Shown here: positions 16,392-23,224 of the stretch, piece after piece | Numbering within the stretch: position 1 is the stretch's first letter | How the letters are laid out: each line of letters begins with the position of its first letter | Source: Candidatus Zixiibacteriota bacterium | GTDB lineage: Bacteria > Zixibacteria > MSB-5A5 > GN15 > JACZUZ01 | NCBI GenBank assembly: GCA_024280775.1 | Contig: JAJRPM010000002.1 | Location: 62,001-126,000 of the forward strand | Reading direction: 5' to 3' | DNA: 64,000 bases | Notes under the pieces: generated by a model | Seen by the model: the letters and a program-made list of their open reading frames with translations, nothing else | Database searches by the model: none | What the model was told of the DNA's origin: nothing | Position numbers and translations under genes: made by a program

Positions 16392-17102
16392 ATGCCCGTC
16401 ACCGAAAAACAACTCATCGCCAATCGCCAAAACGCACAAAAATCAACCGGACCAAGAACAGAAACTGGCAAACGCCGCTCATCACAAAACGCCGTCAAAC
16501 ACGGACTGCGCACAACCGACACCGTCATCAATTCACCCCACCTCAAAGAAGACCCCGCCGAATACAAAAACCTCATAACCTCTCTAATCGCCGAACTAAA
16601 CCCCGACGGCGCTTTCCAAACCGAACTAGTCCACAAAATCGCCAACTGCCTCTGGCGCCAGCGCCGCGCCATCAACGCCGAAACCGCCCATCTCAATCAA
16701 TCGCTAGCCGAAGACAGAATCGCCCAAACCTCATCAATCGACGCCAAAGCTCTCACCGACAAAGACCGGGAAGACCTCTGCAACATTGTAGCCAAAGCCC
16801 GGTCAATCCCAACCGGACTATTCTCACTAAACCTCCTGCGCTACGAACTCCGCAACGACCTCCAACTAGCCCGCTCCTACAAACTCCTCCGCCATTTACA
16901 ACGCCTGCAAAAAACAAAAATACTACAAGATTACTATGACGACTACCTCCATATTCCGAACGAACCCATTTCCCCCCAACTGAAAGAACCCGAGCCACTC
17001 GTAACCATCCAAGCCCCATCCGTAGGTCGGGTTCCGGCGTTCGCTTCAGCGAACAAGAAACCCGACAGGAGCGCCACGCATGCGAAAACGCCCTCATACT
17101 GA
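16392..17102 (+). CDS. Conserved hypothetical protein with 'ANRQNAQKSTGPRT' N-terminus
   Basis: A 236-residue cytosolic protein. The N-terminal sequence ANRQNAQKSTGPRTETGKRR, followed by SSQNAVKHGL, defines a conserved family found in many environmental bacteria, often in many copies per genome; I know of no assigned function. The central region is helical and charged (RQRRAINAETAHLNQSLAED). The last 26 or so codons are contributed by REP 5 and read as low-complexity sequence, so the original C-terminus may have been replaced by the repeat. The coding strand is extremely C/A-rich (by my count 26 C against 10 G in 16501-16560). Confidence 0.75.
   Translation: MPVTEKQLIANRQNAQKSTGPRTETGKRRSSQNAVKHGLRTTDTVINSPHLKEDPAEYKNLITSLIAELNPDGAFQTELVHKIANCLWRQRRAINAETAHLNQSLAEDRIAQTSSIDAKALTDKDREDLCNIVAKARSIPTGLFSLNLLRYELRNDLQLARSYKLLRHLQRLQKTKILQDYYDDYLHIPNEPISPQLKEPEPLVTIQAPSVGRVPAFASANKKPDRSATHAKTPSY
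17022..17070 (+). repeat. REP-like palindrome 5, two-tier hairpin inside a coding end
   Basis: GTAG at 17022, outer stem GTCGGGTT (17026-17033) / AACCCGAC (17059-17066), and an inner perfect stem GTTCGC (17039-17044) / GCGAAC (17049-17054) with loop TTCA. It overlaps the last codons of the preceding hypothetical gene. Confidence 0.75.
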
Positions 17103-17222
17103 TACATTCTAAGCGAGGCTTCAGTTTATTATTGCGGATGGGTCATGATTCTGGTGATATAGACTTCGGATAGTCTGGATATGAGATCCGGTGTCGTTTT
17201 GCGGTTATAGGAAGATGCTGAA

Positions 17223-17861
17223 ATGAAGCTATTGTTGAAATTATTGTTGTCGGTGACCTTGTTGGGAGTTGTAGTTGGTGTTTCATATTTGAAAACCGTC
17301 TCTGAAAATGACTCTGAGAAGTCTGTAGTCGATGAGAACGCATCCAAGATGGACACCGCGGTTAAAGAAAACGCTACTGATGATACAAATGAGCCGGAGT
17401 TGACTGACAAGAAGACCTCTGTGTCCAAACCCTCAATAACACCTAGTGAGAATATTGCAGAAAAAATAGTCAAAAAGCCAAAGCCATCAGCAAAGACCAA
17501 GAATGTACCAGCGGGGTCAAAATCCTCTGGCGCGGAGGCCCCGAAAGTAATGGCTCTGACTTCACAAGCTATCCCCAAAGCCGAAAAGAAGACACATCAA
17601 GAAGAGCCTACCACGGCCACTCCAACTAGTTCAAAGTCCGGCAAAAGCAAACCTAACGCATCAAACTCTGATGAGGGTGTTCGCGAAGAGCAAATAGTTC
17701 TGTATTTCAGAAATAAACTAAGCGCTTTGCCCGATGATTTGAGCTCCTATGAAAAGAAAGTCGCTTTCAAAGAAGTGCGCGACGAAACCTGTGAATTATT
17801 CCACATTTCCCGAACCAAACTCAGCCAATTGGCGCGCGTTCACAAAATAACCTATCCTTAG
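17223..17861 (+). CDS. Single-pass membrane protein with disordered linker, unknown function
   Basis: A 212-residue protein. Residues 1-23 form one hydrophobic segment (LLLKLLLSVTLLGVVVGVSY), a signal anchor. Residues about 30-150 are a Lys/Ser/Thr/Pro-rich low-complexity linker. A compact C-terminal domain of about 60 residues contains DDLSSYEKKVAFKEVRDET and ISRTKLSQLARVHKIT, whose last helices resemble a helix-turn-helix. Family not recognised. It is followed after 3 bp by an HTH protein, and the two are probably one unit. The gene begins where the + strand switches abruptly to G/T-rich composition. Confidence 0.6.
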   Translation: MKLLLKLLLSVTLLGVVVGVSYLKTVSENDSEKSVVDENASKMDTAVKENATDDTNEPELTDKKTSVSKPSITPSENIAEKIVKKPKPSAKTKNVPAGSKSSGAEAPKVMALTSQAIPKAEKKTHQEEPTTATPTSSKSGKSKPNASNSDEGVREEQIVLYFRNKLSALPDDLSSYEKKVAFKEVRDETCELFHISRTKLSQLARVHKITYP

Positions 17862-17864
17862 GTT

Positions 17865-18191
17865 ATGGGCCGTGAATACGAATTTGCCGAACTAATCGTC
17901 AGCCGCAAAGTACTGGAGAGTTTCCCCGCCTCGCGCTCAGCCTATCGCAGTCGCGAGTCCTCAGCCGAGCTGGACAATTTGGTTGAGCGACTAAGCAAGA
18001 AAATCAAGTGGCACATCGCCCATTCGCTCTCTCAAAGGCAAAAAGAGGTCATCCGTTTGTATATGCGCGGCAAGAAAGAGCGCGAAATAGCGGAGATTCT
18101 CGGCATCAAGCAGCAGGTGGCGCACATTTATAAATGGCGAGCTATTAAGAAGTTACAAAAAAAGTTAGCTTCAGAGGTGTATGTCAAATAA
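17865..18191 (+). CDS. Small sigma-70 region 4-like helix-turn-helix protein
   Basis: A 108-residue protein whose C-terminal 55 residues match a sigma-70 region 4 / LuxR-type HTH: LSQRQKEVIRLYMRGKKERE, then IAEILGIKQQVAHIYKWRAI. No region 2 is present, so it is not a complete sigma factor; it may be a transcription regulator or a partner of the membrane protein in front. The N-terminal half has YRSRESSAELDNLVERLSKK, probably helical. It starts 3 bp after the previous stop, suggesting coupled translation. Confidence 0.7.
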   Translation: MGREYEFAELIVSRKVLESFPASRSAYRSRESSAELDNLVERLSKKIKWHIAHSLSQRQKEVIRLYMRGKKEREIAEILGIKQQVAHIYKWRAIKKLQKKLASEVYVK

Positions 18192-18466
18192 CTAGGTATT
18201 GACAGTAGTGTCTCCGTTCATGTCGGACCCTCCCACAGCTCCCTCACTGTGCCGGCAAAGCAGTAAAGCAAAGTGGAGGAGGTGGTTCCTCAGTAAGAAA
18301 CCGGGATTTATCTCAGCGTTTGGATCATGACCCTGATTCGACATTGAATTATCTCGTCTTTTCATCCAATTCACATTTGGCTCTAATAATTGCCTCACGC
18401 CTTCACCGTTAGTTGTGCGTAACGAAACGTATTACTACAAAGGTCTGACGACGACAGGAGGTTGCA

Positions 18467-18655
18467 ATGCCGAGAAAGAAAGAAAACGAAAAGTTTGTAG
18501 CAGTTGGCTCCAAAGACATTTGGAATCCCTTCGGACTACAAACACTAGCGCCTGAAAAATTCAGCGCAGTTGCCACAATGATTCTTAGCGGTAAACATAA
18601 CTTATTGACTTTCGCAAATCGACGCACCCCGCGCTCGACTTTCAGAAGTTTCTAA
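18467..18655 (+). CDS. Small basic protein (62 aa) with strong ribosome site, unknown function
   Basis: An AGGAGGT at 18459-18465 is well placed for the ATG at 18467. The product is short and positively charged at both ends (MPRKKENEK and ANRRTPRSTFRSF), with one aromatic motif SKDIWNPFGL. No family recognised. A strong intrinsic terminator lies about 75 bp after the stop, consistent with a monocistronic transcript. A 275-bp stretch upstream (18192-18466) contains no convincing gene. Confidence 0.55.
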   Translation: MPRKKENEKFVAVGSKDIWNPFGLQTLAPEKFSAVATMILSGKHNLLTFANRRTPRSTFRSF

Positions 18656-18730
18656 GTCAAGCATTTTGAAACCAAGTATTTTTGAAACCAAGTAATCTTA
18701 TCAAGTAAAGACTAACTTGATTGGCAATAG

Positions 18731-18763
18731 AGCCGCAGGGTTAATACCTGCGGCTTTATTTTT
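18731..18763 (+). terminator. Rho-independent terminator
   Basis: AGCCGCAGG (18731-18739) pairs perfectly with CCTGCGGCT (18747-18755) over a 7-nt loop, followed by TTATTTTT. It closes the transcript of the small 62-residue gene and insulates the ZIP transporter downstream. Confidence 0.9.
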
Positions 18764-18835
18764 GGCCAATAGCAATATTGAATTGTAAGCTTAACCTTGA
18801 CATAACCAACGGAATTGGGGAGATTCGGTTCACTT

Positions 18836-19582
18836 ATGAACCCGAGCCCACTATTATCCTCAATTGCTGTTTTCTTGCTCGCTCTAGCCGGTGGAATGTG
18901 GGGGAGTGTAAGGAAAATAAGCGAAGAGAGTCTGCATTTGGCGCTGGCTTTTGCCGCTGGATTCTTTCTAGGCGCCGCGTTTCTTGAACTGCTCCCCTCA
19001 GCTTTCACCTCCAGTGGCGGCTTGGAGCCAGTAACTGTTGGTGGGGTGGCCCTGCTGGGGTTTTTGGTGATATATGTTGTAGAGCGCGGCTTGGCCCCCG
19101 ATAGCGCCAATCAAAGTCATAGTCAGGCGCATGCCACAGTGGCGATGACCGCGCTGTTGGGCCTATGTATCCATTCGATAGCCGAGGGCGGGGCGCTATT
19201 AGTGGCCTCTGATGTAGTAGGTGGTGAGAGTATTGTCCTTTCAATAGCCTTGCATAAAGGTATCGCGGGATTGGCGCTGGGATCGTTGTTCGGTTTGGCG
19301 CATTTCAGCAAGAGTAAGACCGTAGCGCTTTTAGTGGTTTTCGCCTTGATGACACCTTTGGGAGCGGGACTTTCCGCGCTGGCTTTGACTGGTGATACTA
19401 TGGCAGAGAGTGTTTTCTTTACGGTGATTACCGCTCTCTCTAGCGGTGTGTTTTTGTATGTCGCCACAGTAGATATATTGCCGGAAGTTTTGCACTCCAG
19501 GGCGTCACTGGCTTGGAAGTTGCTCTTGGTGGTTATAGGAGCGTTGGTAATGTGGCTAATCACGCTATTTGAGAGTGGTTAA
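18836..19582 (+). CDS. ZIP family divalent metal transporter
   Basis: A 248-residue membrane protein with about eight hydrophobic segments, the normal ZIP size. FFLGAAFLELLPSAF lies in the third segment. The metal-binding helix shows GLCIHSIAEGGALL and the fifth ALHKGIAGLALGSLF; the His-Ser-x-x-Glu and His-Lys arrangement corresponds to the HN(x)3E and HE motifs of transporters for zinc, iron or manganese. The variable loop before helix IV contains a short His-rich stretch (HSQAHA). A longer reading from a TTG at 18815 exists, but the ATG at 18836 gives the expected start with GGGGAG upstream. It appears monocistronic. Confidence 0.85.
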   Translation: MNPSPLLSSIAVFLLALAGGMWGSVRKISEESLHLALAFAAGFFLGAAFLELLPSAFTSSGGLEPVTVGGVALLGFLVIYVVERGLAPDSANQSHSQAHATVAMTALLGLCIHSIAEGGALLVASDVVGGESIVLSIALHKGIAGLALGSLFGLAHFSKSKTVALLVVFALMTPLGAGLSALALTGDTMAESVFFTVITALSSGVFLYVATVDILPEVLHSRASLAWKLLLVVIGALVMWLITLFESG

Positions 19583-19714
19583 GGGAACTATTGAGACGCT
19601 ATTTAAGTAGAAGAGCATAATGGATTTTGAGCCGCTTTGGGAAGCGAATCGGCGACTCAACAACAATCCATGCGAATCCAGTTATACAGATAGAAAAGCA
19701 GTCCAGAGGAGTTT

Positions 19715-20266
19715 ATGTCAGCAAAGACAATCATACGCATGGTGTTTATCATTCTAATAGGCTCGGCCTTGGGAGTGGTAAACAAGTTTGTCAATCCTAA
19801 GGCTCCGGGATTTATTGGCTACTACCCGGTGATATCAGCGACCGACACGGCCAAGATTCCAGAGGCCGCCGACGAAGGAGACCCGCCTTATATATCAATA
19901 GGTGAGGCCGCGGATTTTTTCAATACTCCAGGAGTTTTGTTTGTAGACGCTCGTGATGAATGGGACTACAACGAGGGACATATCAGAGGTGCGGTTAATA
20001 TTCCGTTCGAGACAGATGATGAGACGATTTTAGAGAATTTCATGGCAGAGACTCCCAAAGACCAGCCGTTGGTAGTGTATTGCAATGGCGCTGATTGTGA
20101 TTTGTCACTGTATTTAGGCCGCACTTTAGCCGCCGAGGGGTTCACCGGGGTCAACATATTTTTCGGCGGATGGACTGACTGGCAGTTACAGGAGCTTCCT
20201 TTCGGGAAGTCATCGGAATCTGAGAGCGGTGACGCTGCTAATCAAGATAGCGGAGGTGACAACTAA
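19715..20266 (+). CDS. Membrane-anchored rhodanese-domain protein
   Basis: A 183-residue protein with an N-terminal hydrophobic anchor (IIRMVFIILIGSALGVV) and one rhodanese domain from about residue 60. Marks of the fold are FVDARDEWDYNEGHIRGAVN and the active-site loop VVYCNGADCDLS with Cys123 as the sulfur-carrying residue. The domain probably faces the periplasm. The C-terminus is a Ser/Gly/Asp tail. The stop overlaps the start of the MauE/DoxX-like gene, and rhodanese-DoxX pairs are common; a role in sulfur or thiol redox handling is inferred. Confidence 0.88.
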   Translation: MSAKTIIRMVFIILIGSALGVVNKFVNPKAPGFIGYYPVISATDTAKIPEAADEGDPPYISIGEAADFFNTPGVLFVDARDEWDYNEGHIRGAVNIPFETDDETILENFMAETPKDQPLVVYCNGADCDLSLYLGRTLAAEGFTGVNIFFGGWTDWQLQELPFGKSSESESGDAANQDSGGDN

Positions 20267-20712
20267 TGCGGAAACTACTTGATAATCCACAGTTCATACT
20301 AGTACTGAGAATCGTCTTTGCAGGCATATTCCTCTTTGCCGCATTTGGCAAGATCATTGATCCTGCGGCATTTGCCAAGAGTATTAACAACTATCATATC
20401 GTCCCGGGTTCGCTGGTCAACATTTTTGCGCTGACTCTCCCCTGGGTGGAGGCGCTGGTCGGTATTGGTCTGTTGACAGGCATTTGGGGCCGGGCGTCTG
20501 CCTGGCTGACTCAGCTGATGTTGATAATGTTTACTATTGCACTGCTTATCGCGATTTCGAATGGAGTAAATATCACTTGCGGTTGCTTTAGTCAAAACCC
20601 TGAAGTCAAAGGTTCTTTGACAATGGATGTGGTGCGTGATATCGCAATGATGATTTTTGTTACCCCGCTACTTATCACCAAAGCGCGCGGATTCTGTTGG
20701 ACTGAAGAGTGA
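20266..20712 (+). CDS. MauE/DoxX family membrane protein
   Basis: A 148-residue protein with four hydrophobic segments. The N-terminal LRIVFAGIFLFAAFGKIIDP and the later VEALVGIGLLTGIWGRAS are typical of the MauE/DoxX superfamily, and the central ITCGCFSQ carries the vicinal cysteine pattern of MauE-like proteins involved in disulfide chemistry. It is translationally coupled to the rhodanese gene (TAATG overlap). Its function in this organism is unknown. Confidence 0.85.
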   Translation: MRKLLDNPQFILVLRIVFAGIFLFAAFGKIIDPAAFAKSINNYHIVPGSLVNIFALTLPWVEALVGIGLLTGIWGRASAWLTQLMLIMFTIALLIAISNGVNITCGCFSQNPEVKGSLTMDVVRDIAMMIFVTPLLITKARGFCWTEE

Positions 20713-20722
20713 TTGGCAAGAA

Positions 20723-22096
20723 CTAGAGCCGCATAATTCTTGGTGTGATAAGAATAATCAGGTCCGTATTTTCTTTGGACGTGGATTTGTGTCTGAATAG
20801 AGCGCCTAGAATCGGAATGTCACCAAGTAGGAACACCTTGTTTATATTGGTAATGTCATTCTCGCGTAGTAAGCCGCCGATTACGATTGTCTGACCCTCT
20901 CTACATGTGACCATAGTCTGCACTGAGCGCTCGGTAGTAATTGGCTTTTGTTGGTCAGCCGTTCCGGTGAAACCAACTATCTCTTGTACGCGTGGGAAAA
21001 CGTCCATAGTGATTATGCTGTCTTCATTGATTCGCGGTGTGACATGCAAAGTGATACCTACTTCTATATCCTGAAAGGTGACAATATCAGACGTGGATGA
21101 ACCTTCAGAAAAGCGGTTGATGGTTTGTATCGGAACTATGGTTGCAACTTTGAATTCCGCTTTGTGGTTCTCCAGGGTGGCTAATTTAGGATGCGAAATT
21201 AACTTACTCTTTCCGGTTGTTTGTAAGAAGTCTAATGTGGCATTCAATTCGTTCGCACTTAGCGTACCCCAGTTCCAACCACCCCGGGAAAGGTCTTTGG
21301 AGATTGAGCGTTTTTGAAATTGGCTAAGGGCGCCACTGGTGGTAGTTCCAGAACCGGTACCTGTTCCAGTTGTTGATGAATTGATGGCGCTACGGTCACT
21401 GAGCGTGGCAGTTAACGATGTTGGCCAATTGATTCCGATAATGTCCTTGATATCAACTTTTGTCTCAATCATCTTGACTTCTATCATCACCATACGTTCC
21501 GGCTGATCAATTTGAGCCAACAGACGCTCCGTTTCACGCAGGACCTCCGGGAAGTCGTGGATCAATATCGCATTCGGGGATACTGATGGTGTTTTACCTT
21601 CTATGGCGCCTTCTTCCGGAACTAGAACCTCAGCTTTGCCGGAGGCGCTTAATAGGGGTGTAACCGCATTCTTGGCCATCTGAGCCGGGATAAACTTGAG
21701 ACGGTAATACAGAGTTGACATACTACCCACGCCGGGATCTGCACTGGAGGTTATCACAATAATGTTGCCACGAATGTAATAGTTGAACCCATTAGGGAAG
21801 AGTAGTGACTCTAAAGCGTCTTTTAGTGTCACATCAGTGAGAAACAAACTGACCACAGCGCTACCTGCGTCTGAGACGACCATATTGAGCTCGAATTGAT
21901 TGGCCAGCATGTTCAAAGCTGCGCCGAGCTTCATTGACTCTAGACTTAAAGAAACTTGTTGCTCCAAATCCAGAGTTCCAGCGTCTGAATCAGCAACCAC
22001 AGGCTTTGTCATCAGTGAAGTAGCTAGCAGAGCTATCACGACCGCTATGCCAATGCGCTTGAGAATTGGATTTGATTTGATGAGTAGAAAATACAT
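20723..22096 (-). CDS. Secretin of the type IV pilus / type II secretion family (PilQ/MshL-like)
   Basis: A 457-residue outer-membrane secretin. A signal segment (IGIAVVIALLATSLM) leads to a STN/N0-like domain (MKLGAALNMLANQFELNMVV), an N1-type domain with LKFIPAQMAKNAVTPLL, and the C-terminal secretin pore domain with GVTLHVTPRI-like and GQTIVIGGLLRE motifs, ending LIILITPRIMRL. It lacks the AMIN domains of long PilQ proteins and is closer in size to MshL. It is the last gene of the minus-strand pilus operon, 5 bp after the PilP/GspC-like gene. Confidence 0.9.
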   Translation of the reverse strand: MYFLLIKSNPILKRIGIAVVIALLATSLMTKPVVADSDAGTLDLEQQVSLSLESMKLGAALNMLANQFELNMVVSDAGSAVVSLFLTDVTLKDALESLLFPNGFNYYIRGNIIVITSSADPGVGSMSTLYYRLKFIPAQMAKNAVTPLLSASGKAEVLVPEEGAIEGKTPSVSPNAILIHDFPEVLRETERLLAQIDQPERMVMIEVKMIETKVDIKDIIGINWPTSLTATLSDRSAINSSTTGTGTGSGTTTSGALSQFQKRSISKDLSRGGWNWGTLSANELNATLDFLQTTGKSKLISHPKLATLENHKAEFKVATIVPIQTINRFSEGSSTSDIVTFQDIEVGITLHVTPRINEDSIITMDVFPRVQEIVGFTGTADQQKPITTERSVQTMVTCREGQTIVIGGLLRENDITNINKVFLLGDIPILGALFRHKSTSKENTDLIILITPRIMRL

Positions 22097-22101
22097 ACTT
22101 A

Positions 22102-22536
22102 TTAACCTCGATTGACCGTAATTATGATTTCTCGCCCGTTATCTTCAACTGTAACGGCTCGCTTGCTGATCTTTGTTACCTTTGCTCCGTTGACTGTATC
22201 GCCCAAACGAACGATTCGCCCGTTTAGAAATGCCGAAGGAGCGGTTTCATTGTATATGATGGCTTTCAATTCATAGAAGTTCGCAAGTGTCGGAGGTTGG
22301 TTTACCTGGCGTCGTTTCTTGCGGTTGTAGAATGGGTCTTTTGCCCAAGGCTTACTTCTAACCAGACCAACCTCAGGGGTTGCAACAGGCGCTGTCGACA
22401 CAGCTAGAGGGGTAGTTACTACTTGTTGAGGCGCAGTGTCGCTTTCGGCGCTCTGGCGCTTTACTGCGTTGTAACCCCAGAAAGCAATCGCGGCGGCAGC
22501 GAGGATCATGTATATGCGTTGTTTAGTATCACTCAC
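22102..22536 (-). CDS. PilP/GspC-like periplasmic linker protein
   Basis: A 144-residue protein with one N-terminal membrane segment (IYMILAAAAIAFWGYNAV), a Pro/Thr/Val-rich linker and a C-terminal beta domain containing LKAIIYNETAPSAFLNGRIV, then RLGDTVNGAKVTKI. This is the homology-region pattern by which GspC, PilP or MshK contact the secretin. Sequence identity to a named family is weak, so the call rests on size, topology, domain pattern and position between the PilO-like and secretin genes. Confidence 0.65.
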   Translation of the reverse strand: MSDTKQRIYMILAAAAIAFWGYNAVKRQSAESDTAPQQVVTTPLAVSTAPVATPEVGLVRSKPWAKDPFYNRKKRRQVNQPPTLANFYELKAIIYNETAPSAFLNGRIVRLGDTVNGAKVTKISKRAVTVEDNGREIIITVNRG

Positions 22537-22560
22537 AATATCGTCTCGGTGACTACGAAA

Positions 22561-23142
22561 TTATTCTTTGATCGCGCCCTCTGAAGAGCCGCCTATCATA
22601 GAGGAAAAACGGATACGGTATTCCGCTGGAACCAGGCCGGTTTCACGAGAGCTTACGTCCAGACTCAGAAGAGAGACAAACATGCGTTCCTTCTCGAGTT
22701 CTTTCAGGAAAGTTCCCGCGTCTTTGTATGAACCGGTGTAACGCATTGCAATATCCAAATATCGAGGCGCTCCGTCGCCGGGCGGCAGAGCATTAAGCGT
22801 TAGTAGTTCACTTACCGAGGGAGTGATTTCTTTGACATTCAGTTTTAAGTTCTGAGCGTCGGATTTTAGATGAGCAACTAACTTCAAGACTTCCTCTTTG
22901 TTGAACAATTGCGCAGAGAGAACGTCATGTTGTGATTCGAGATCGCGTTTTCTTTGCAAATATTCATTTATCGTAAACAGAGTGTGTTGATAGTCTATCA
23001 ACTGTTTGTCGAAAGCATCAGTTTCGGCCCGGGTCGCTTGATACGACTTTTTCATTGGGAGTAATAGAGCGTAATAGACTCCTGATACAACTACCGCAAA
23101 CCCGACAAACGCGAACACGTATTTCTTGATTATACTATTCAT
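22561..23142 (-). CDS. PilO-like pilus assembly protein
   Basis: A 193-residue protein with a single N-terminal membrane helix (YVFAFVGFAVVVSGVYYALL), a coiled-coil segment (about residues 35-95) and a C-terminal ferredoxin-like domain. This is the usual build of PilO, which pairs with PilN to link the cytoplasmic ATPase apparatus to PilP and the secretin. The ATG at 23142 is the last start codon of a tandem repeat in which each start overlaps the previous micro-frame's stop. Confidence 0.75.
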   Translation of the reverse strand: MNSIIKKYVFAFVGFAVVVSGVYYALLLPMKKSYQATRAETDAFDKQLIDYQHTLFTINEYLQRKRDLESQHDVLSAQLFNKEEVLKLVAHLKSDAQNLKLNVKEITPSVSELLTLNALPPGDGAPRYLDIAMRYTGSYKDAGTFLKELEKERMFVSLLSLDVSSRETGLVPAEYRIRFSSMIGGSSEGAIKE

Positions 23143-23206
23143 TGTGTTTCCCGACTCATTGTGTTTCCCGACTCATTGTGTTTCCCGGTATTGTGTTTCT
23201 TGTCAT
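23140..23206 (-). repeat. Tandem 17-bp repeat carrying successive overlapping start/stop codons before pilO
   Basis: On the minus strand the unit GGGAAACACAATGAGTC recurs with starts at ATG 23206, 23176, 23159 and 23142 (the first interval is 30 bp and diverged). The micro-frame from 23159 reads MSRETQ and ends in a TGA overlapping the ATG of pilO. The frame from 23206, with 23176 in phase inside it, ends in a TGA overlapping ATG 23159. The array fills the 82 bp between the pilM-pilN fusion and pilO. Confidence 0.75.
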
Positions 23207-23224
23207 TGTGTTACCCGGCGCCTA

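Noticed and set aside
17103-17222. Search for DnaA boxes at the composition flip
   Set aside because: No TTATCCACA-like cluster seen between 17.1 and 17.2 kb; an origin is therefore not annotated as a feature.
18192-18398. Minus-strand frame ending in a dockerin-like DMNGDTTVN
   Set aside because: Only half a loop is present, no second loop or neighbouring domain; probably chance.
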